Assembly: GCA_040219515.1 (NCBI GenBank)
Contig: JAVJSI010000005.1
Location: forward strand, 271,243-335,242
Direction: 5' to 3'
DNA: 64,000 bases
DNA from: Acidimicrobiales bacterium
GTDB lineage: Bacteria; Actinomycetota; Acidimicrobiia; Acidimicrobiales; Aldehydirespiratoraceae
In this document: positions 33,877 through 41,151 of the stretch, one piece after another
Layout: the number at the start of each line of letters is the position of its first letter
Position numbering within the stretch: the first letter of the stretch is position 1
Notes under the pieces: model-generated
Told to the model about the DNA's origin: nothing
Seen by the model: only the letters and a program-made list of their open reading frames with translations
The model's database searches: none
Made by a program: the position numbers and the translations under genes

Positions 33877-34482
33877 GTGGCGGTGTCCCTCGCCGTCGTT
33901 CTCGTCATCGGTGCGTATGTCATCGGGATGTTCCCGACCGCACAGATCGTCGGGCGCCGACTGGGGGTCAATCCGACGGTCGAAGGCTCGCGGAACCCCG
34001 GCGCCAGCAACGTCTACCGGCTCGGGGGCAGGAGAGCCGGTCTGATCGTCGGTGTGATCGACATGCTCAAGGGCGCCATCCCTGCCGGTGTGGCCCTGCT
34101 GGTGGCGGGGGTCCCCGAGGCCCACGCGGTCTGGGTGGCGGCGGTCGCCGGTCATGTCTGGCCGGTCACTCGTGGCTTCCGTGGTGGCAAGGGCGTGGCC
34201 ACCGCCGGCGGCGCCGGGCTCGTGATCAATCCCGCGATCGGACTCGCCTGCGCGCTCCTGTTTCTGGCGCTGGTGAAGGTGGGTCGGATCGCCGCCCTGG
34301 GTTCGCTCGGCATCGCAGTGGCCTACCCGGTCATCGCCGCGTTGGCCGGCCGTCCGGGCTACGAGGTCGCCGTTTCCGCCGGTGTCGCGGCGATTCTCGT
34401 GATCCGGCACCAGAGCAACATCCGCCGCATGATGCGACGCGACGAGAACCGTCTGGGCGAGTCGGGCTCGGCCGCCGCCTGA
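33877..34482 (+). CDS. plsY: Glycerol-3-phosphate acyltransferase PlsY
   Basis: 201-residue membrane enzyme that transfers acyl from acyl-phosphate to glycerol-3-phosphate. Motifs SRNPGASNVYRLGG (family GSGNxGATNxxR) and FRGGKGVATAGG are active-site elements. I chose GTG 33877, which places the first membrane helix right at the N-terminus; an in-frame ATG at 33811 would start five bases from the divergent FmdB gene and adds a non-helical leader. Confidence 0.88.
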   Translation: MAVSLAVVLVIGAYVIGMFPTAQIVGRRLGVNPTVEGSRNPGASNVYRLGGRRAGLIVGVIDMLKGAIPAGVALLVAGVPEAHAVWVAAVAGHVWPVTRGFRGGKGVATAGGAGLVINPAIGLACALLFLALVKVGRIAALGSLGIAVAYPVIAALAGRPGYEVAVSAGVAAILVIRHQSNIRRMMRRDENRLGESGSAAA

Positions 34483-34598
34483 GATCGCTCAACTCGCTCG
34501 TCCCCACGCCGATCGAGACAGTGACCTCGGCTGCGGAAGCTCGAAAAACACCGTACGTTTGGCGGGGGTTCGGGACCTGCACGCGCACGAAGGGCAAG

Positions 34599-35489
34599 AT
34601 GCTGATGGAAAACAAGGTTCGCACTGCCGTCATCCCCGCCGCGGGTCTCGGTACCCGCTTCCTCCCGGCCACGAAGTCACAGCCGAAGGAGATGCTGACC
34701 GTTGTCGACCGCCCGGCGATCCAGTGGGTCGTCGAAGAAGCGGTCGCCGCCGGCATCGAAGACGTGCTCATCATCACCAGCCCCACGAAGAAGGGCGTCG
34801 AAGACCACTTCGACCGGATGGCGGAGCTCGAATCGCTCCTCGAGGCCAAGGGCAAGGTCGAGATGCTGGCCAGCGTGCGTCGCATCACGGAGATGGCGAC
34901 GTTCCACTTCACCCGCCAGGGTGCCCCGCTCGGCCTCGGCCACGCCGTGTCCATGGCCGCGCGTCACGTGCGCGACGAACCCTTCGCCGTGCTGCTGCCC
35001 GACGAACTCCTGCCCGACGGCGGCGTCACCCTGCGGCGCATGATCGACGAGTGTGAATCCTCGGGCTCGAGCGTCATCTCCCTGTTCGAGGTCGAAGGAC
35101 CCGACATCTCGAACTACGGATGTGCCGGTTTCTCCCGTCGCGACGGCGACGTGGTCGAGATCGACGCCATCGTCGAGAAGCCCAGGTACGAGGACGCGCC
35201 GTCCAACCTGAAGGTGACCGGCCGCTACGTGTTCACCCCGGACATCTTCGCGAAGCTCGCGATCACCGAGCCGGGCAAGGGCGGTGAGATCCAGCTCACC
35301 GACGCGATGGCGATGCTCATCGGCGACCCCGGACTGCGCGGTCTCGTGATCAAGGACGCCGGCTACGACGCCGGTCAGAAACTCGACTGGCTGCGGGCCA
35401 ACGTGGAGCTGTCACTCGACGACCCCGGCGGTGGGTCGAAGGTGGCGGAGATGCTCCTCGAGATCATGCGGACGCGCGGCCTCTCCTGA
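34599..35489 (+). CDS. galU: UTP-glucose-1-phosphate uridylyltransferase
   Basis: 296-residue nucleotidyltransferase making UDP-glucose. The N-terminus VIPAAGLGTRFLPATKSQPKEML is the nucleotide-binding signature, with conserved EKP and DAGQKLDWLRAN later. The start is ATG 34599 or ATG 34605; an AAGGG lies just upstream of the first. It heads the galU-moeA-moaA-moaC-GlpR-like neighbourhood that recalls a conserved actinobacterial cell-division locus. Confidence 0.95.
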   Translation: MLMENKVRTAVIPAAGLGTRFLPATKSQPKEMLTVVDRPAIQWVVEEAVAAGIEDVLIITSPTKKGVEDHFDRMAELESLLEAKGKVEMLASVRRITEMATFHFTRQGAPLGLGHAVSMAARHVRDEPFAVLLPDELLPDGGVTLRRMIDECESSGSSVISLFEVEGPDISNYGCAGFSRRDGDVVEIDAIVEKPRYEDAPSNLKVTGRYVFTPDIFAKLAITEPGKGGEIQLTDAMAMLIGDPGLRGLVIKDAGYDAGQKLDWLRANVELSLDDPGGGSKVAEMLLEIMRTRGLS

Positions 35490-35552
35490 GTTCGCCGCGG
35501 CGATCGTTCGGCACAGGTCGTGCCCGGCGGCCGGCTCTGGCACGCTGACGGC

Positions 35553-36767
35553 ATGATCTCGCTCGACGCTGCACGGTCCCACGTTCTCGAACGGGTGCGC
35601 CCCGCGGCGCCCAGATCCGTCGAGCTGTCCGAGGCCGCCGGACTGGTTCTCGCCAACGACGTGGTCGCGGCAGAGGCCGTGCCCCCGTTCGCCAACACGG
35701 CGATGGACGGTTTCGCGGTGGTCGCGGCGGACACCGATGCTGCACCTGTGACCCTCACCGTCGTCGGCACCGTGGCGGCAGGTTCGGCGGCGGAACACCC
35801 CATGCACGCCGGTCAGGCCATGCGGATCATGACGGGCGCGCCCATGCCGCCGGGGGCCGACGCGGTCGTGATGGTCGAGCGCACGACCTACGAGGAGGCC
35901 CGCGGCGAGGTGACGATCGAGATCACCGTGCCACCGGGCAACCACGTGCGTGGTGCGGGTGAGGACGTCCGGCCTGGCGATCCGCTGTTCGCCGCCGGTA
36001 CGACGCTGACCGCCGGCCACCTCGGGGTGCTGGCGAGCGTCGGGATGTCGACGGTCGAGGTGCTGCCGCGTCCCGTGGTCGGCGTCCTCTCCACCGGCGA
36101 CGAGTTGATCGACGATGGCGGTCCGCTCGCACCCGGCCAGATCCGTGATTCCAACCGGCTCACCCTGCTCACCCTGCTCGAGGAGTCCGGGTTCGAGGCC
36201 GTCGACCTCGGTCTCGTCCGCGACGACGAAGCCGCGATCGAAACCGCCTTCCTCGACGGCGCGGCCCGCTGCGATGCCGTGCTGTCCTCCGGTGGCGTCT
36301 CGATGGGGGCATTCGACTACGTGAAGGTCGTGCTCGACCGGGTCGGCGACATGCGGTGGATGCAGATCGAGATCAAGCCGGCCAAGCCGTTCGCCTTCGG
36401 CCTGATCGGCGAGACGCCGATCTTCGGACTTCCCGGCAACCCGGTGTCGTCCATGGTCAGTTTCGAGCTGCTCGCCCGACCGGCGTTGCGCAAGCTCGCG
36501 GGTCGTATGCCCTTCGACCGCCCCACTCGGCTCGCGATCACCGCCGACGACCTCGGCCGCCACGACGATGGAAAGACCCACTTCCTACGCGTCGAGGGTG
36601 GACCCGACGAGACCGGTCGGTGGCACGTGCGCAAGCTGAGCGGCCAGGGGTCGCACCAGCTGACCGCCATGGCCCGGGCAACCGCACTCGCGATCGTGCC
36701 CGATCAGGTCGATGTCGGCGCAGGCGACGAGGTCGAGATCATCCCCCTCGGTACTCTGGGACCATGA
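35553..36767 (+). CDS. moeA: Molybdopterin molybdenumtransferase MoeA (gephyrin-like)
   Basis: 404 residues with the complete MoeA plan: MoaB/MogA-like core with SSGGVSMGAFDYVK and IFGLPGNPVSSMVSF, plus PPFANTAMDGFA and the C-terminal beta-barrel domain. It inserts molybdate into molybdopterin. Its stop overlaps the moaA start by four bases, supporting a cofactor role. In Corynebacteriales a MoeA-like protein beside galU (Glp) instead helps organise cell division with a membrane partner; a similar membrane protein lies downstream here. Confidence 0.93.
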   Translation: MISLDAARSHVLERVRPAAPRSVELSEAAGLVLANDVVAAEAVPPFANTAMDGFAVVAADTDAAPVTLTVVGTVAAGSAAEHPMHAGQAMRIMTGAPMPPGADAVVMVERTTYEEARGEVTIEITVPPGNHVRGAGEDVRPGDPLFAAGTTLTAGHLGVLASVGMSTVEVLPRPVVGVLSTGDELIDDGGPLAPGQIRDSNRLTLLTLLEESGFEAVDLGLVRDDEAAIETAFLDGAARCDAVLSSGGVSMGAFDYVKVVLDRVGDMRWMQIEIKPAKPFAFGLIGETPIFGLPGNPVSSMVSFELLARPALRKLAGRMPFDRPTRLAITADDLGRHDDGKTHFLRVEGGPDETGRWHVRKLSGQGSHQLTAMARATALAIVPDQVDVGAGDEVEIIPLGTLGP

Positions 36768-37762
36768 CATCGCAGCTGGTCGACGGGTTCGGACGGGTGC
36801 ACCGCGACCTCCGCATCTCGGTCACCGATCGCTGCAACTTCCGCTGCGCCTACTGCATGCCCGAGGAGGGGATGCAGTGGCAACGACGCGAAGATCTGCT
36901 CACCTTCGAGGAGATCGAGCGTGTGGCCCGCATCATGGTCGAGCGCTACGGCGTCGACGGCATCCGACTCACCGGTGGCGAACCCACGGTGCGAGCCAAG
37001 CTCCCGGTTCTCGTCGAGAAGCTCGCGGCGTTGGGCGTCGACCTCTCGATGACCACCAACGGGGTCAGTCTGGCGGTGTTGGCCGCCGACCTGAAGGCGG
37101 CGGGACTGCGGCGCGTCAACATCTCGCTCGATTCGTTGCGGGCCGATCGCTTCCTGGAGCTCACCCGGCGCGACGAACTCGATCGTGTCCTCGCCGGCAT
37201 CGAGGCCGCCAAGGAAGCCGGATTCGATCCGGTGAAGATCAATGTCGTCGTGATGAAGGGCATCAACGACGACGAGGTGATCGACTTCGCCCACTTCGGG
37301 CGCACCCACGGGGTCGTCGTTCGTTTCATCGAGTTCATGCCCCTCGATGCCGACGAGATCTGGAACAACGATCGGGTGCTCACCCAGGACGAGATCCTCA
37401 CCACGCTGCGTACCGAGTTCGAGTTGGAGCCCGTCGAACGAACTTCGGCGCCCGCCACACGATGGCGCTACGTCGATGGGGGAGCATCCGACGGCGGCGG
37501 CGAGATCGGCGTCGTCGCCAGCGTCAGCCAGTCGTTCTGCGACACCTGCGATCGGGTCCGCATCACCGCCGACGGCCAGTTTCGCAACTGCCTCTTCGCG
37601 ACCGACGAGACCGACGTGCGGGCCCTGCTGCGCGACGGGTCCTCCGACGGCGTCGTGGCCGATGCGCTCGCCCGCTCGGTCGCATCGAAGTGGGCCGGTC
37701 ACCAGATCAACCAGGTGCAGTTCATCCGCCCCCGACGGTCGATGTCGGAGATCGGCGGCTGA
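36764..37762 (+). CDS. moaA: GTP 3',8-cyclase MoaA
   Basis: 332-residue radical SAM enzyme for the first step of molybdenum cofactor synthesis. SVTDRCNFRCAYCMPEEGM holds the CxxxCxxC SAM cluster and RLTGGEPTVR follows. The C-terminal cluster is SQSFCDTCDRVRITADG with a further Cys in FRNCLF. The ending is RRSMSEIGG, whereas the classical GG tail is also present. ATG overlaps the moeA stop. Confidence 0.96.
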   Translation: MTSQLVDGFGRVHRDLRISVTDRCNFRCAYCMPEEGMQWQRREDLLTFEEIERVARIMVERYGVDGIRLTGGEPTVRAKLPVLVEKLAALGVDLSMTTNGVSLAVLAADLKAAGLRRVNISLDSLRADRFLELTRRDELDRVLAGIEAAKEAGFDPVKINVVVMKGINDDEVIDFAHFGRTHGVVVRFIEFMPLDADEIWNNDRVLTQDEILTTLRTEFELEPVERTSAPATRWRYVDGGASDGGGEIGVVASVSQSFCDTCDRVRITADGQFRNCLFATDETDVRALLRDGSSDGVVADALARSVASKWAGHQINQVQFIRPRRSMSEIGG

Positions 37763-37789
37763 ACCCTCCGGGTCTCTTAGACTCCGGAG

Positions 37790-38272
37790 ATGTCTGACCA
37801 CGGATTCACCCACCTCGACCCGCTCGGCCGGGCCCGGATGGTCGATGTCACTCCGAAGGAGCCGACTCATCGCCGCGCCATCGCTCGCGGACGGGTGACG
37901 ATGACCGCCGACACCGCATCGGCGGTCGCCCAGGGCGCCATCAAGAAGGGCGACGTGCTGGCGGTCGCTCGCGTGGCGGGCATTCAGGCGGCCAAGCGTG
38001 CGTCCGACCTCCTGCCGCTCTGTCACCCGTTGCTGGTGGGAGCCGTGAGCGTGAACTTCGAGATCCTCGAGGAGAGCATCGAGATCGAGGCTGCCGTCGA
38101 GACCGTCGACCGCACGGGCGTCGAGATGGAAGCGCTCACCGCGTGCAGCGTGGCGGCACTCACCGTCTACGACATGTGCAAGTCCAAGGACCGGGCGATG
38201 GTCATCGGCGAGATCGCGCTCTGGGAGAAGACAGGCGGCCGCAGCGGCCACTTCAAGCGGTCCGAGGCGTGA
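37790..38272 (+). CDS. moaC: Cyclic pyranopterin monophosphate synthase MoaC
   Basis: 160-residue enzyme acting after MoaA. Typical motifs are ARMVDVTPKEPTHRRAIARG, LLPLCHPLLVG and TGVEMEALTACSVAALTVYDM with KSKDRAM. Full length. Twenty-seven bases after moaA on the same strand. Confidence 0.96.
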   Translation: MSDHGFTHLDPLGRARMVDVTPKEPTHRRAIARGRVTMTADTASAVAQGAIKKGDVLAVARVAGIQAAKRASDLLPLCHPLLVGAVSVNFEILEESIEIEAAVETVDRTGVEMEALTACSVAALTVYDMCKSKDRAMVIGEIALWEKTGGRSGHFKRSEA

Positions 38273-38333
38273 GCCTCGTCGGCACCCGGTCCGCGAGGTT
38301 GACCTCACTGCCTGTGACTTTTGTCGCCGGTCG

Positions 38334-38362
38334 TTGCCCTCGCGTTGCATTCGTAGTACAAC
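38334..38362 (+). promoter_or_regulatory. Candidate sigma-70-type promoter for the GlpR/SepX-like gene
   Basis: TTGCCC (38334-38339) and TACAAC (38357-38362) are 17 bases apart in a comparatively AT-rich stretch 80 bases upstream of the next start codon. Each matches four of six consensus bases. This would let the membrane protein be made independently of galU-moaC. Confidence 0.35.
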
Positions 38363-38444
38363 CGTAACTTGGAGTACGGGCCCCTCTCCCGAGGAGGCCT
38401 CATTCCGGTGCACCCGCACCGCACCCTGGAGGAGACCTCATCCG

Positions 38445-38918
38445 ATGAAGGAATCGATCGTTCTCCTGATTCTCGGCGCTTGCTGGGCCGGATATCTCGG
38501 CTGGTACTGGCGTGAGAATCGGAAGACGTCGCACCGCCGTTCCGATGGCATCCGTTCGTTCTCGAGCGGACTCGGCTCACTCGGTGGCGCCCTCGGCGGG
38601 TCAGCTCCGCGATCGCTCGCGTTCGGCCCGTCGGTCTCCTCGTTCGCTCCTCGTTCCGTGGGCGAAGCGGCCCGACGTCGGCGTGAGGTACTGGTCGCCC
38701 TCTGTGGCGCGGCCGGCGTCACGTTCCTCGCGGCCGTCGCACTCGGCGGCATCGCCGTGCTGTTGCACGTCGTGATCGACATCGCGCTGGCGGCCTACGC
38801 CTACGCCCTCGTGCAGCGACGCAACGACGAAGCCGAGCGCGAGATCAAGGTGCACATGCTCTATCCCGAGCGCGCGCCCGAGCCCGCGCTCCGTCCCCAG
38901 CGGGTCGTCAACGGCTGA
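38445..38918 (+). CDS. GlpR/SepX-like membrane protein
   Basis: 157 residues: one membrane helix at about 5-20 (IVLLILGACWAGYLGWYW), a cytosolic Ser/Gly/Arg-rich loop (about 24-80), two closely spaced helices at about 84-126 and a charged tail. This layout, with Arg-rich EAARRRREVLVALCGAAG before the helix pair, resembles SepX of Streptomyces and GlpR of Corynebacterium. These are divisome proteins encoded near galU and a moeA-like gene. Here it also sits in that neighbourhood. It is much shorter in the loop than described homologues. Family assignment comes from layout, context and remembered sequence, so it is moderate. GGAGG lies about ten bases before the ATG. Confidence 0.55.
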   Translation: MKESIVLLILGACWAGYLGWYWRENRKTSHRRSDGIRSFSSGLGSLGGALGGSAPRSLAFGPSVSSFAPRSVGEAARRRREVLVALCGAAGVTFLAAVALGGIAVLLHVVIDIALAAYAYALVQRRNDEAEREIKVHMLYPERAPEPALRPQRVVNG

Positions 38919-38958
38919 GTCGAATCGCCGGGTGAGCCGCTACCATGGCGGCTCCAAC

Positions 38959-39031
38959 GGGGGTGTAGCTCAGTTGGTAGAGCGCCTCGGTCGCATCGAG
39001 GAGGCCAGGGGTTCAACTCCCCTCACCTCCA
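38959..39031 (+). tRNA. tRNA-Ala (anticodon CGC)
   Basis: A 73-base cloverleaf folds cleanly. The acceptor stem GGGGGTG / CACCTCC contains the G3:U70 pair that identifies alanine tRNAs. The D-arm is GCTC..GAGC. The anticodon arm is CCTCG-GTCGCAT-CGAGG with T33 and anticodon CGC (codon GCG). The T-arm is AGGGG-TTCAACT-CCCCT, and the discriminator is A73. CCA is not encoded. Confidence 0.97.
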
Positions 39032-39373
39032 CCCCGTGAAGTCTCAGGTTTCGGGTTCGCCCGGCCTGGGATTTCCTCGTTTTGGGCCCGCCGCCGCTCG
39101 GCGGCCTCGGGCAGATCGACCACGGCTCTCACCCGATTCGAGAACAACGTCGAGTTCCCCACTACGCCGACGACCCGGTATGGGATGTGTGCCCGAATCG
39201 AGGGTGCTCGCCGAGTTGCGATTGCTCGTCTTGGTGACGATCTCGACCCGCACGCGTACGCCGCGAGTGCAGGTCGAGGATGAAGAAGAATTCCATCGAC
39301 GCAGCTTCCATCCGGACGCGAAGGATCCCGGCCCATCGGGCCGGGATCCCAGCTCACTGCGGCGGTGTGCGGG
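39032..39373. other. Gene-free stretch after tRNA-Ala
   Basis: 342 bases between the tRNA and the converging binding-protein gene. Open frames exist on both strands but none has a ribosome binding site or a recognisable sequence. The only clear element is the terminator hairpin at 39323-39349. I looked for an integrase remnant or a repeat of the tRNA 3' end and found neither. Confidence 0.5.
39323..39349 (-). terminator. Hairpin terminator of the binding-lipoprotein gene
   Basis: Perfect 12-bp stem GGATCCCGGCCC / GGGCCGGGATCC around ATC, 24 bases after the stop codon of the minus-strand binding-protein gene. There is only a short T-run, as is common in GC-rich actinobacteria. Confidence 0.7.
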
Positions 39374-40996
39374 TCAGCGTGGTGCCGGCCGCCAGTCGCC
39401 GCGGCCGGTGATGCAGATCGGCTCGCCGCTGTCCCGCGTGAAGGGCAGCGGTTGCTCGCACGGGTACGCCCAGTCGAGTGTCTGGATGGCGTCGGCCGAC
39501 TGGGTCTTGCCCGGGGTGATCGATGCCGGGGTCAACGTGTTGTTGTCGATCGGTCCCAGGTTCGCCAGCGAGGCCTGGATGTCGGCGATCGTCGGGTTGT
39601 CGCCCGCGTCGTAGACGGCTCGTGCCATCGCTCGCACGATGGCGCAGACGCTACCGACCATCGAGTAGCCGGTCTCGCCGGAGACGTCCCAGTCATGTGA
39701 TGTGCCGCTCGGGCTGAACTCCGAGTAGATCCGGTTGCATTCGCTGATGAACGGATTCGGCACGTAGTCGGGATCGCGGAACTCACCCGTCGAACGGAAG
39801 TCGACGATGATCGCGCCGTCGTACAGCGCACCGGCGTCGGGGTTGTTGGCGATCTGACTCGACACCAGTTCACCGGACTGGGAGTTGAAGTCGGTGGCGT
39901 AGAACTGGACGTCGCCGGGCTCGAAGCCCCGGGTGACCATCTCGTTGATGTAGCCCGGCGCCGACAGGATGTTCAGCACGTTGAAGAACACGTCGACGTC
40001 GGCATCGATCATGTTCTGGACCGACTCCGGCACGCCGCCGACGCACGAGGTACCACCGGCGCAATCGAGTTCGTCGAAGACGACATCGAAACCGGCGTCG
40101 GTCAGCGTCTGCACGAGTCCGGTCTCCACGGCTTCGTACTGGCCGGGGGTGTTCGGCGCGGCAACGCCGAGGGACTTGCCCTCGAGGGCGCCCGTCGCGA
40201 TGAGGTCTTCGGCCAGGAAGCGGAGGTTCTCCTCGAGCGTCGCGGACATCGAGATCAGGCGGTCTTCACCACGGGCCATGAACTCGTCGGTCTGGCCCTG
40301 GGTGGAGATGAAGGAGGTGTTCTGTTCCTCCACGATGCACAACGTGGCGGACCCCTGAAAGCCCGTGCTGTTCATCACGATCACGTTGTTCTGATCCTCG
40401 GTCATCTCGAGACAGGCGCGGTTGCGACTTGCCTCGACCTCGGCGCCCAGAAGGTCGGCCTCGGCGTAACCGAGGTTGAGCTGGCGTCCACGGATGCCGC
40501 CGCACTCGGTGTTGATGTAGTCGACGAGGACTTCGAACATCTCCTTCGGATCGCCGACCGGGATGCCGAAGCCGATCTCCACCGCATCCTCGAGACGGCT
40601 GCGCAGATGGCCGACGTTGATCGAGTCAGCCGTGATGCCGGTGTCGGTGTCGACGCGGTCAGCGGCTGCATCGTGCGAGAGGCAGAACTGGTCGACCTGG
40701 GTGAACGGGTGGTCGCCGCGGTCGTAGGTCTGCTGAAACTCGTCGAAGATCCCGTCGCGCGGGTCGTCGTAGATGTTGGCGTCACCGGTGTCGGTGTCAC
40801 CGGTGTCGGTGTCGCCGTCATCGGTGTCGGTGTCGTCCGTGTCGGTGTCGGTATCGCCGCCGGTGTCGTCCGTGTCACCGGTGTCGGTGTCGGGGGTGTC
40901 GGCGGCATCGCCGTCAGAGCTCTCGCCGCCGCACGACGCGGCGAGGAAGCTGAATGCGAGCACGATGGCGAGCCAGCGAATGATGGGCTTTCTCAT
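39374..40996 (-). CDS. Branched-chain amino-acid/amide-type ABC substrate-binding lipoprotein
   Basis: 540 residues. Lipoprotein signal with LAASC, then an Asp/Thr repeat linker of about 45 residues, then a type I periplasmic-binding fold of the LivK/Leu-Ile-Val receptor kind (INVGHLRSRLEDAVEIG, VIVMNSTGFQGSATLC, GVAAPNTPGQYEAVETGL). Several Cys suggest disulfides outside the membrane. ATG 40996 follows GGAGG by five bases. It is divergent from the fused LivF and LivHMG genes, whose ligand it should deliver. Ligand not readable; amino acids, urea or amides are all possible. Confidence 0.88.
   Translation of the reverse strand: MRKPIIRWLAIVLAFSFLAASCGGESSDGDAADTPDTDTGDTDDTGGDTDTDTDDTDTDDGDTDTGDTDTGDANIYDDPRDGIFDEFQQTYDRGDHPFTQVDQFCLSHDAAADRVDTDTGITADSINVGHLRSRLEDAVEIGFGIPVGDPKEMFEVLVDYINTECGGIRGRQLNLGYAEADLLGAEVEASRNRACLEMTEDQNNVIVMNSTGFQGSATLCIVEEQNTSFISTQGQTDEFMARGEDRLISMSATLEENLRFLAEDLIATGALEGKSLGVAAPNTPGQYEAVETGLVQTLTDAGFDVVFDELDCAGGTSCVGGVPESVQNMIDADVDVFFNVLNILSAPGYINEMVTRGFEPGDVQFYATDFNSQSGELVSSQIANNPDAGALYDGAIIVDFRSTGEFRDPDYVPNPFISECNRIYSEFSPSGTSHDWDVSGETGYSMVGSVCAIVRAMARAVYDAGDNPTIADIQASLANLGPIDNNTLTPASITPGKTQSADAIQTLDWAYPCEQPLPFTRDSGEPICITGRGDWRPAPR
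40781..40903 (-). repeat. Low-complexity Asp/Thr repeat in the lipoprotein linker
   Basis: Irregular tandem GTGTCGGTGTC-like units on the plus strand encode alternating Asp-Thr (with a few Gly) between the lipid-anchored Cys and the binding domain. It is a flexible acidic tether. Copy number in such repeats often varies between strains. Confidence 0.8.
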
Positions 40997-41151
40997 GGGA
41001 TCCTCCAGGGTTCCGGCCGTTGTGGCAACGGCACCGCGACAGTGTGGTGCGCAACCGTCGTGTGACACAAGCCACGACCAAAAGATTGAGTCATTGGCGC
41101 GGGCGGCGGATTGGCGTAAGAATGTCGCCGCGCTCGACCGAGCCCGGGGGG

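Noticed and set aside
39013-39357. Minus-strand frame of 114 codons after tRNA-Ala
   Set aside because: No ribosome binding site, overlaps the tRNA 3' end and the terminator hairpin, and its sequence has no recognisable feature.
39032-39373. Integration-site remnant beside tRNA-Ala
   Set aside because: No integrase fragment and no duplicate of the tRNA 3' end were found in the window.
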